Positions 8,077-15,492 of a stretch of DNA of 48,908 bases are shown in pieces. Under the pieces are notes generated by a model. The model ran no database searches. It worked only from the letters and a program-made list of their open reading frames with translations, and was not told the DNA's origin. Position 1 is the stretch's first letter. Each line of letters starts with the position of its first letter. Source of the DNA: a virus; the IMG/VR virus record IMGVR_UViG_3300041411_000157, positions 1-48,908 of that record, one strand, 5' to 3'. The position numbers were made by a program, and so were the translations under genes.

Positions 8077-8733
8077 GTGAGCATCATCAACATCTTCACG
8101 CGCCAGGCGCCGACCATTGCCGGTTACTCGTTCGACGCGGTGCTGGAGGATACGTTCGAGGCTACCGTTACGCTCACCTCAATCCCGATTGAATCAGGCG
8201 TGCGGATTTCTGATCACCGAATCCTGAACCCGCTCAAGTGGACAATGACTGGCGCAATCAGCAACAACCCGGTCAAGGTCCAGCTGACTGACTTCCTCGG
8301 CGGCGCGCTCTCGAACCTCACTGACAACCCCATCGTCTCCACCGTGGCGGGCCTTTCGGCTGGCTTCTTGGCTGGGAGCGACGAAACCCGGGCGAGCACC
8401 ACGCTCGGCTTCTTGATCTGGTTGATGCAGGCCGCCGACCCGTTCGATATCGACGCGGGCGACATCCTGCTGAAGAACATGGCGATCACTCGCCTATCCA
8501 GGACCAAGGAGCCTCGGAACGAGGGCGGATTGGAATTTGTGGTCGAGCTCCAGGAGGTCATCAGTCTTGACCGTATTGCTCAGGACACACAGTGCTCGGT
8601 TCCGCAGCTGCGCGACGGTGACCCATCACAAAGCGCGCTGGCCCGCGCAATCAAGCGTGGACAGGCGATCGCCAAGGAAGCAAACGACGCCGTGTCGAGT
8701 GCGGTTAACAACATTCTCGATGGAGTCGTCTGA
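8077..8733 (+). CDS. Baseplate/Dit-like tail protein
   Basis: A 218-residue protein with GTG start at 8077. The N-terminal half (about 15-150) is beta-rich with TVTLTSIPIESGVRISDHR, which resembles the Dit-like N-terminal domain found in myophage baseplate proteins just after the tape measure. The C-terminal end is helical. It probably joins tube to hub. It overlaps the next start (8733). Confidence 0.65.
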   Translation: MSIINIFTRQAPTIAGYSFDAVLEDTFEATVTLTSIPIESGVRISDHRILNPLKWTMTGAISNNPVKVQLTDFLGGALSNLTDNPIVSTVAGLSAGFLAGSDETRASTTLGFLIWLMQAADPFDIDAGDILLKNMAITRLSRTKEPRNEGGLEFVVELQEVISLDRIAQDTQCSVPQLRDGDPSQSALARAIKRGQAIAKEANDAVSSAVNNILDGVV

Positions 8734-9041
8734 TGTTCGTGATCCCACTACGCCCCGGCGCTGAAAATGCGCACCAGCGTTTCGCCGTGCAACTCGGGGA
8801 GAGCCTGATCGAGTTCGAGGTCGACTTCATTTCCTATCTGGATTCGCCGGCTTGGTCGATGAACCTGGTGCGCGATGGCAGTCGCCTTGTGTCCGGGGCA
8901 ATGCTCGAGCCTGGCAGTGACGTGATCCAAAGCTACCGCACAGGTATTGGCCAGTTGGTGTTCGCCGGTGCCAACGTGACGCTGGCCAACCTTGGCGTCG
9001 ACAACTTCCTTGTCTGGATACCCCCACTGGTGGAAACATGA
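8733..9041 (+). CDS. Baseplate plug-like protein
   Basis: A 102-residue beta-rich protein matching the baseplate plug (DUF6983-like) group: early IPLRPGAENAHQRFAVQLG, then EFEVDFISYLDSPAWSMNLVRDG, and a closing LGVDNFLVWIPP. These small proteins pack in the hub between tube and spike. It overlaps both neighbours by 1-4 bases, implying tight coupling. Confidence 0.65.
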   Translation: MFVIPLRPGAENAHQRFAVQLGESLIEFEVDFISYLDSPAWSMNLVRDGSRLVSGAMLEPGSDVIQSYRTGIGQLVFAGANVTLANLGVDNFLVWIPPLVET

Positions 9042-10453
9042 GAGAGCGAGTTTGGTCACTGGATGTGAACGGCCAGCCGTACATCAGTCCTCAGTACGGG
9101 AGACGCCAGTTTCGTGTTCAGTTCAATATCGACATCTCGCCAGGTGATGCAATTTCGTTTGCTGATCTTCGGCTGTACAACATGAACAAGGGGTCGAGCA
9201 TCGCTCAGGGTTCGAGCATCGTCTTTCGCGCCGGCTTCGACGACAACATCGACGCGGTGTTCACCGGGTTTGTAACCAACACGCTGCGCGAGCGCGAGCC
9301 AGGTCAGCCTGAAATTATCACTCGGCTGATCTGCCGCTCTGGCCAGCCTGCGGTGGACCGGGCATCTGCCCAACTATCGTTCGGCATCGGCACCCGAATT
9401 GAGGAGGTTCTGCGCGCCCTGGCTGCCGCGTGGCCGCTGCCGATTGACATCGACAACGCTCAATTCGCGGACGCGAAGCCGTTGTCTTCCGGGCTGGTGG
9501 TTGACGGTGATATCCCTGCCGCCATGACTGATCTGGCGTACGCCTACAAGTTCGAATGGATGCAGGACCGCGGGCGCATCGTTGTGACGAAGCCCAACAT
9601 GCCGCGCACCGCAGCGGCGGTGAAGGTCGATCAATTTAGCGGCATGATAGGGATTCCAGAGGTGTCGCGCGGGCCCGATGGCCTGGGCGTTTTCGTTTCT
9701 GTCCAGCTCAATCCGTCGCTGCGCATCAACGGTAAAATCGACGTCGAGAGCGAGTTCGCGACCTTTAACACTGGCAACCTGTTCGTATCCGAATTGAGTG
9801 GTGATGCCAGCGCGAACGGTGAGTACAACGTCTTCGCGATGAAGCACGCCGGCGACTCGCACAGCGACGTTTGGCGCACTGAAATTGACGGCCTGCGCGC
9901 ACAAACAGCTCCGCCGGCGACTCAGGTGTCCACGCCAGAGAATGGAAAGCTGATCTGGGGCGCCAGGGTTGACCAGGATTTCCGCGTCAAGGTGCGCGAC
10001 ATCGCCGGCAGGCTCTCAACCGATTCCAACTGGCTGATGGCTGTGATGGGGTTCGAGACCGGTTACACGTTCAGTCCTGCGGCGCGCAATCCAGGCAGCA
10101 CGGCGACCGGGCTTATCCAGTTCATTGAGTCGACAGCCAGGGGGCTTGGAACCTCCACTGCACAGCTGGCACGCATGACCGCAGTGCGTCAGTTGGATTA
10201 TGTGGAGGATTACTACCGTCCCTATAACGGCCGCATCAGGAATCTGGGTGATGCCTATCTCGCCGTCCTGTGGCCAGCAGCAGTGGGGCGCCCCGACTCA
10301 TACGTGATGTGGGAGCGTGACACCGGGCCGTACCAGCGCGAGTACGCCGCCAACTCCGGTCTCGATGTGAACCACGACGGTGTCATTACCCGTGGCGAGG
10401 CGGTCGCATCGGTCAACACGTCCTACATGCGCGGGCAACAGTTCGTGCGATAG
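9038..10453 (+). CDS. Baseplate hub with lytic transglycosylase-like domain and EF-hand
   Basis: A 471-residue fusion. Residues about 1-290 are hub-like (gp27/gpD type). Residues about 325-425 look like an SLT-type lytic transglycosylase: MGFETGYTF with candidate catalytic Glu340, then TATGLIQFIEST (about 355-366), typical of goose-lysozyme-like folds. Near the C-terminus DVNHDGVITRGE (443-454) is a canonical 12-residue EF-hand loop (D443, N445, D447, E454), so calcium binding is likely. It would cut peptidoglycan as the tube crosses the periplasm. It overlaps the plug gene by 4 bases. Confidence 0.8.
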   Translation: MRERVWSLDVNGQPYISPQYGRRQFRVQFNIDISPGDAISFADLRLYNMNKGSSIAQGSSIVFRAGFDDNIDAVFTGFVTNTLREREPGQPEIITRLICRSGQPAVDRASAQLSFGIGTRIEEVLRALAAAWPLPIDIDNAQFADAKPLSSGLVVDGDIPAAMTDLAYAYKFEWMQDRGRIVVTKPNMPRTAAAVKVDQFSGMIGIPEVSRGPDGLGVFVSVQLNPSLRINGKIDVESEFATFNTGNLFVSELSGDASANGEYNVFAMKHAGDSHSDVWRTEIDGLRAQTAPPATQVSTPENGKLIWGARVDQDFRVKVRDIAGRLSTDSNWLMAVMGFETGYTFSPAARNPGSTATGLIQFIESTARGLGTSTAQLARMTAVRQLDYVEDYYRPYNGRIRNLGDAYLAVLWPAAVGRPDSYVMWERDTGPYQREYAANSGLDVNHDGVITRGEAVASVNTSYMRGQQFVR

Positions 10454-10520
10454 GCCCTCGGATTGGCTCAAGCCTGCTGATACATTGCAGGGTATCCCTA
10501 AAGCAATTCTGGAAAGGATG

Positions 10521-10946
10521 ATGCCCAAGAAGAGCTTGATCATGTTTGTAGCGGCTGTTCTGTTCCCTGCTATCGCATCCGCAGATGAAACCGCGTCGGT
10601 AGCTGAGCCCGGGCAGTGCGGCGGGCGCCAGATGTACAACTATGTCGATGTTGCGCTCAAGGCTGGTGGCGGGGTGATCAATGTTGCCAAAGATCCCGCA
10701 TACGGCGGCGGATCGGTTTCGCTGGCGCTCAAGTCGCAAAACATGCGCATCTACAGCGCCATGATTGCCGATATCAGAGAGCACGACCTGGCCCTGGCCA
10801 GAAGCGGATGTAAGTCTCTGAGCAACGGGCCAACGAAGGGCATGATGTCGAGCCTGCGGCAGGTCGATTCCAAGATCAGGGCGCTGGTAAACAGCCAGTA
10901 CAGCGAAAAGGGAATCCTTACCGAAGGTTTCGGCGAACTCAGATAG
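10521..10946 (+). CDS. Secreted protein of unknown function, possible moron
   Basis: A 141-residue protein with a clear signal peptide: MPKKSLIMFVAAVLF then PAIASA, with likely cleavage before DE (about residue 23). The mature part has two cysteines and no domain I recognise. ATG 10521 is taken with weak GGA upstream; ATG 10518 is equally possible. A rho-independent terminator follows at 10975. A secreted protein with its own terminator between hub and spike genes looks like an inserted moron, perhaps acting in the periplasm in superinfection exclusion; that role is a guess. Confidence 0.65.
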   Translation: MPKKSLIMFVAAVLFPAIASADETASVAEPGQCGGRQMYNYVDVALKAGGGVINVAKDPAYGGGSVSLALKSQNMRIYSAMIADIREHDLALARSGCKSLSNGPTKGMMSSLRQVDSKIRALVNSQYSEKGILTEGFGELR

Positions 10947-10974
10947 GCGCCAGTCACAATTGAACAATCGAACT

Positions 10975-10996
10975 AACCCGCTCCGGCGGGTTTTTT
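10975..10996 (+). terminator. Rho-independent terminator
   Basis: AACCCGC (10975-10981), loop TCCG, GCGGGTT (10986-10992), followed by Ts to 10996. It lies 28 bases after the secreted protein gene and before the spike gene. As a strong terminator inside the late operon it suggests that late transcription is antiterminated or that the secreted-protein gene has its own transcription. Confidence 0.85.
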
Positions 10997-11023
10997 AATG
11001 CCCGCAATAAATGGAGAGCCTGA

Positions 11024-11731
11024 ATGCTTGAGTCAGAAGGTCGCGCCAAACAGGCAAAGCTGATCCGCGATGCGTTCCGCGAGGTCATGAAGGGTGTGAG
11101 CACGTCGATCCCTGGGCACGTCCTTACTTTCAATCCGCTGACCCAGCTTGCCCAGGTGCAGCCAGGCGTTGCTCGGGTGGACATCAACGGCGCTGAGTTC
11201 AAGGTGCCCCCGATCATTGAGGTACCGGTCTACTTCCCGGGTGGTGACTTCTGCGTCGAGTACCAGATTGACCCTGAGTGCGAGGGCGACATTCTGTTTT
11301 CTCAGCGCTGCATCGACGGGTGGATCCAGAGCGGCGGCATCGCTACCAACCCGATCGGGCGCTTCCACAACATGCAGGACGCCATGTTCCTGCCTGGCTT
11401 CCGATCTCAGCCGAACGTGCTGCCGGAGTTCCAAAACAACGGCGTGCGCATGCGAAACCGGGCGGGAACGCAATTCGTCTGGCTGAAAAACGACAACAGC
11501 ATCTCGATGGATAACGGGGTCGCGAAGTTTGACGTGCTGGCGGACGGCACGACCCTCATGCAGAACGGCGCCGGTATGTTCCAGCTGATGGCTGACGGGT
11601 CGTTCGTGATCAACGGCCTGACCATCACCCCGGATGGTGACGTGGTTACTGCGGATGGGATATCGCTAAACACACACAGGACCCTCGGCGTCACGCGTGG
11701 CGGCCAGATTTCGGATGGACCAACCATATGA
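11024..11731 (+). CDS. Membrane-puncturing spike protein (gp138-like)
   Basis: A 235-residue protein resembling the Gp138 family spike (phage phi92 type): an N-terminal OB-like domain with VSTSIPGHVLTFNPLTQLAQVQPG (about 24-47), then a repetitive beta-helix region from about residue 155 (AGTQFVWLKNDNSISMDNG and following). It ends in an apex containing NTHRTLG. Only one histidine is present where many such spikes have HxH for metal binding. It forms the tip that pierces the outer membrane. Confidence 0.8.
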   Translation: MLESEGRAKQAKLIRDAFREVMKGVSTSIPGHVLTFNPLTQLAQVQPGVARVDINGAEFKVPPIIEVPVYFPGGDFCVEYQIDPECEGDILFSQRCIDGWIQSGGIATNPIGRFHNMQDAMFLPGFRSQPNVLPEFQNNGVRMRNRAGTQFVWLKNDNSISMDNGVAKFDVLADGTTLMQNGAGMFQLMADGSFVINGLTITPDGDVVTADGISLNTHRTLGVTRGGQISDGPTI

Positions 11732-12075
11732 CCGTACGCAGATTGGACGACAACGGCGACATCGTGACGCGCGGGCAGCAGTTCATCACTGGGCAGTCCG
11801 AGGTGGCGCAGACCGTTCTGACCAGGCTTCGCCTGTTCCTGGGCGAGTACTTCCGCGACATCACCGACGGCACGCCGTGGTACGAGCAGATTCTTGGAAA
11901 GTTCACCAGCCTGTCGACGGCCGAGGCCGCGCTCAGGGCCAGGATCGCGAACACGCCAGGCGTGATCCGGCTCACGAGTTTCTCCGCAAACTTCGACATT
12001 AATACCCGCCGCTACAGCGTGACCGCTGGGATTCTCACCGAGTTCGGCCTGGAAGAGGTAACACTGAATGGCTAG
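11728..12075 (+). CDS. Baseplate wedge protein (gp25/gpW-like)
   Basis: A 115-residue protein whose sequence (FITGQSEVAQTVLTRLRLFLGEYFRD near residues 20-45, then a beta C-terminal part TRRYSVTAGI) fits the T4 gp25/lysozyme-like wedge family, which nucleates the sheath on the baseplate. It overlaps the spike gene by 4 bases and the gpJ-like gene by 8. Confidence 0.8.
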   Translation: MTVRRLDDNGDIVTRGQQFITGQSEVAQTVLTRLRLFLGEYFRDITDGTPWYEQILGKFTSLSTAEAALRARIANTPGVIRLTSFSANFDINTRRYSVTAGILTEFGLEEVTLNG

Positions 12076-13282
12076 CCTGACCGCGACCGGTTACTCGCTA
12101 CAGACGCAAAACGACTGGTTCGCCCAGGAGCGTCAGTTCTACATCGACATAGACCCGCTGTGGAACTTGGACCCTTCTACGCCAGACGGCCTGAAGATGG
12201 CGCATGACTCCGAGATCTTCTACGCCCTGGACGAGACCCTGCAGCAGGCCTACAACTCGAAAGACCCGAACAAGGCCAAGGGCAATGACCTTGATATCGT
12301 CTGCTCGCTCACGGGCACCATCCGCTCTAGCGGTTCTCGCTCAAACACATCCCTTACATTAACGGCCACGCCCGGAACCGTCATTCTGGCCGGCAACCGC
12401 TTTGAGTCGATCACAACTGGTAGCCGATGGGCTACTGATCAGACCGTTACGGCGGATTCCTTGGGTGTGGCGACGGTCAATGCGACGTGCACGGTCGTGG
12501 GTCCGACCCAGGCCGACGAGGACACCATCACCCGCATCGTTGATGTCGTAGCTGGTCTTGCCTCGGTCACAAACCCAGATCCTGCAACACCAGGTGCTGA
12601 TGCGCAGCGAGACGAGCAGTTGCGTGTAACTCGCGCTACAGCTGTTGGCCGACCAGGCAACAACCAGATTGATTCGATGGAAGGCGAGCTATTCAGCGTC
12701 TCAGGCGTGCGCAGGGTGAAGGTCTACGAGAACGATACGGGCAGCGCAGCAGTTTCAGCTGACAACCCATACGGCCTCCCGGCTAACTCGATCGCGCCAG
12801 TCATTGATGGCGGTACCGATGGCGATGTGGCGATGGCCATTTATGTAAAAAAGAATCCTGGTGCAAGGCTATACCAGGCCGGCACGCCTTTCGAGGTAGA
12901 GGTCACGTCACCGAAGTACCCGACCAACAAGAAGGTGATCCGGGCCAGCCGCCCCATCTATGTGGACATGATCATGGTTATTCACGTCGCCAACGATGGA
13001 ACTCTGCCGTCAAACGCTGACCAGCTTATTAAAGAAGCAGTAATGGAATATGGCGCCGGCGACCTGATCCCGGCAGACGTCGGTTTCAAAATCAGCGGCT
13101 TCGATATTGGTGAGAGCGTCCCGTACAGCACGATGTTCACCCCGGTAAACCAAGTGATTGGCGCCTACGGGAACAGCTACGTCACGCTACTGCAACTCAA
13201 CGGCGCCTCGGCCAACGTTGCAATCGCCTACAACCAGATGTCCCGGTGGGCGGATAGCAACATCACCGTAGTGATCACGTGA
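12068..13282 (+). CDS. Baseplate J-like protein (gp47/gpJ family)
   Basis: A 404-residue protein with baseplate J features: TATPGTVILAGNRFES near residue 97 (the typical pre-strand motif), DAQRDEQLRVTRATAVGRPG (about 178-197), then GVRRVKVYEND. It forms the wedge with the gp25- and DUF2612-like proteins and triggers contraction. It overlaps the next gene at TGATG. Confidence 0.85.
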   Translation: MASLTATGYSLQTQNDWFAQERQFYIDIDPLWNLDPSTPDGLKMAHDSEIFYALDETLQQAYNSKDPNKAKGNDLDIVCSLTGTIRSSGSRSNTSLTLTATPGTVILAGNRFESITTGSRWATDQTVTADSLGVATVNATCTVVGPTQADEDTITRIVDVVAGLASVTNPDPATPGADAQRDEQLRVTRATAVGRPGNNQIDSMEGELFSVSGVRRVKVYENDTGSAAVSADNPYGLPANSIAPVIDGGTDGDVAMAIYVKKNPGARLYQAGTPFEVEVTSPKYPTNKKVIRASRPIYVDMIMVIHVANDGTLPSNADQLIKEAVMEYGAGDLIPADVGFKISGFDIGESVPYSTMFTPVNQVIGAYGNSYVTLLQLNGASANVAIAYNQMSRWADSNITVVIT

Positions 13283-13923
13283 TGAACATCCCAGACCGGA
13301 TTTACGCGCAGTACAGCGACAAGCCGAAGGCCGTCGACTGGTACGCGGTCGCCAGAAAACTGGGGGGAAGCATCGAAGCGGCCGCGCAGGCTGTCCGAAA
13401 GAGTTACGACATCGACAATTCTTTCGGCGAGCAGCTGAACGTGATCGGCCGAATCGTCGTGGCCCCGCGCAGCTTTGTCGGATCCATCCCGATGAATCCT
13501 GGGCTCTTCGATTTGACCGACGGGGATGAGTTCGGCGACGACGAGGCCATGTTCAGCGCGTTGACCATCGATCAGGACGGCCAGCTATCCGACGATCTCT
13601 ATCGCCTGGTCATCAAGGCCAAGATCATCAAAAACAACGGCGACGCCGCAATAGAAAATATTCTCGACGGAATGAATTTCTTGCTCCCGCATGCGGAAAT
13701 TCTGCGTGTGACCGACGGCGAGGACATGTCGTTCAGCATTGAATTCTACGGGCAGATCACCAATCTTGAGCGGTTCGCACTTTTGAATGCCAGCCTGGTG
13801 CCCAAGCCGCAAGCAGTGAGATTTAACGGATTCCTTGAGGGATTCGAAATGTTCGAATTCGGCGATATGGATGCCGAGTTCGGTGATGAAGACGCAGAAT
13901 TTGTGGGATATATAGGGGCGTAA
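13282..13923 (+). CDS. Baseplate wedge protein (DUF2612)
   Basis: A 213-residue protein resembling DUF2612, the third wedge protein (P2 gpI / T4 gp53 counterpart) always found after gpJ. Recognisable are FGEQLNVIGRIVVAPRS (about 48-64), LTDGDEFGDDEAMFSAL, and YRLVIKAKIIKNNGDAAIE. The acidic C-terminus repeats FEFGDMDAEFGDEDAEF. ATG 13282 is preferred; GTG 13279 in frame is directly upstream. Confidence 0.8.
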   Translation: MNIPDRIYAQYSDKPKAVDWYAVARKLGGSIEAAAQAVRKSYDIDNSFGEQLNVIGRIVVAPRSFVGSIPMNPGLFDLTDGDEFGDDEAMFSALTIDQDGQLSDDLYRLVIKAKIIKNNGDAAIENILDGMNFLLPHAEILRVTDGEDMSFSIEFYGQITNLERFALLNASLVPKPQAVRFNGFLEGFEMFEFGDMDAEFGDEDAEFVGYIGA

Positions 13924-13924
13924 A

Positions 13925-14878
13925 ATGGCACTAAAATTAAACGAGCGTTACCCGGGGCGGTTCGATAATCCTTCTTCCGATTATCCTCAGGGGGCTTTTA
14001 AGAATAGAACTACGCCTACTGCAAAGGACGGATCCTATCTTGAAAAAGACTGGGCGAATGACAAGGAAGGGTTTTTCCAGTCGCTTCTTTCAGAGGCTGG
14101 AGTTATCGCAAATGGTGATGTCGATAAGGTTGGCGGCTCTCAATACTATGATGCTCTTCATAGCTTGATGCGTGGCCGACTGCTAAGAACTAGCGTCTAC
14201 ACCCTGATTGCTGGCGTTCAGAATGTTTCCATCGATGGCGGCGCACCAACTCCGACAGGGGCAGGCACATTCACGCCGCTAGCGTCAGCCGTCCGGATAG
14301 TGGCGGAAGGTGTTGGCGGGGGCGGAGGGTCAGGCGCTACCACTGCCACCGGGGGCAGTCAGTTTGCAATAAGCGGCGGCGCATCTGGCGCGTGCTATGG
14401 CCTTGGGACCTACCCAGCCCCGGCGGCGGCCATTGCGGTTTCTATAGGACTTGCCGGGGTGGCTGGGGCAGCCCCCGGCGGGAGTGGCGGCAATGGAGGA
14501 ACCACATCTCTTGGCGCATTGCTTTCAGTCGGCGGCGGATCGGGCAGCACTGGATCGGCGGCGCAAACCGGCAACCTTGTTCAGGGCGGAGCCGCAACCG
14601 CAAAAACCGTAACAGGTGCGAATATTTATTCGGCTAACGGAGGCTATGGGCATTACGGGATTTCACTGACATCGTTCATTGGTGGCGTTGGCGGGTCCAC
14701 TGTTTTTGGTCCTGGTGGTTCGCCTGGTCTTGCCAATACGGCAGGGACAGCCTCTACGGGCAACCCAGCAACGTCGCCAGGCGCTGGCGGCGGCGGGTCA
14801 GCTACTGCTCCAAGTGCCGCTGCACAGCCAGGGGCAAAGGGCGCGGACGGCTTGCTAATCATTCGGGAATACGCATAA
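13925..14878 (+). CDS. Tail fibre/adhesin with glycine-rich tip
   Basis: A 317-residue protein. Residues 1-90 look like a baseplate-attachment part. From about residue 110 it becomes very rich in Gly, Ala, Ser and Thr with blocks such as EGVGGGGGSGATTATGG, GGSGGNGGTTSLGAL and GAGGGGSATAPS, ending LLIIREYA. This is the pattern of polyglycine-rich receptor-binding adhesins (as in phage S16 gp38). It probably binds the host surface. Codon use becomes more AT-rich than in the upstream baseplate genes. A chaperone-like gene follows directly. Confidence 0.75.
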   Translation: MALKLNERYPGRFDNPSSDYPQGAFKNRTTPTAKDGSYLEKDWANDKEGFFQSLLSEAGVIANGDVDKVGGSQYYDALHSLMRGRLLRTSVYTLIAGVQNVSIDGGAPTPTGAGTFTPLASAVRIVAEGVGGGGGSGATTATGGSQFAISGGASGACYGLGTYPAPAAAIAVSIGLAGVAGAAPGGSGGNGGTTSLGALLSVGGGSGSTGSAAQTGNLVQGGAATAKTVTGANIYSANGGYGHYGISLTSFIGGVGGSTVFGPGGSPGLANTAGTASTGNPATSPGAGGGGSATAPSAAAQPGAKGADGLLIIREYA

Positions 14879-15457
14879 ATGAAAACCTACGCAAGCATCG
14901 AAAACGGCGCAGTTAGAGAGATTGTGTTCCCGAAAAGCTGGGGGATAGACGACCCTAACGATCCACCAGCTTTTCGGGCTGATGATGAACAGCCTATAGA
15001 AATTCGGTTCCCTGCCGAGTTCGTGGCCACTCTGGTGGATATCACTGAGATAGTTCCGCAGCCTGATCAGCGCTGGACGTACAGCGGCGAGTCATTCAGT
15101 CCGCCGCCTATATATCAACCAACTCCTGCTGAGGTTCTCGCGTCTCAAAGCACAAAACTTGTTAGATTGAAGCAGCTAGCAGAAGCCCAAAAGCTGGCAC
15201 TTACCAATCGGATCGCCACGCTTCAGGACGCTATCGACAACGTGGGCGTTGAGGGGATGGAAGAGTTCGCGGCCACGCCGGAAGAACAGCTTGAATTTCC
15301 AAAGCGGAAAACTCAGCTCACCAAATGGAAGAACTACGCCATCTTGCTGGGCCGGGTTACCAGCCAAACAGGATGGCCCCCCGAGGTAACCTGGCCGCCA
15401 GTTCCAGAGGAAGGCATGGACCTTTCTGTTTCCTCGATGGCGCCGACAATGCTCTAG
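14879..15457 (+). CDS. Tail fibre assembly/chaperone-like protein
   Basis: A 192-residue protein starting one base after the fibre stop. The N-terminal part (KTYASIENGAVREIVFPKSW, then VATLVDITEIVPQPDQRW) is typical of proteins encoded after Pseudomonas tail fibres; the middle is a helical coiled segment (about 90-125) and the C-terminus has GWPPEVTWPPVPEEGM. It likely aids fibre folding or caps the fibre. Confidence 0.65.
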   Translation: MKTYASIENGAVREIVFPKSWGIDDPNDPPAFRADDEQPIEIRFPAEFVATLVDITEIVPQPDQRWTYSGESFSPPPIYQPTPAEVLASQSTKLVRLKQLAEAQKLALTNRIATLQDAIDNVGVEGMEEFAATPEEQLEFPKRKTQLTKWKNYAILLGRVTSQTGWPPEVTWPPVPEEGMDLSVSSMAPTML

Positions 15458-15464
15458 CAGGTCC

Positions 15465-15492
15465 TGAGTCTCAAGCCTTGGCGAGAGACTCA
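15465..15492. other. Stem-loop between convergent genes
   Basis: TGAGTCTC (15465-15472) and GAGACTCA (15485-15492) are perfect 8-base inverted repeats with a 12-base loop. It lies between the rightward tail operon and the leftward glycosyltransferase-like gene and overlaps the latter's stop codon. There is no T tract, so termination would be weak or factor-dependent. Confidence 0.5.
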
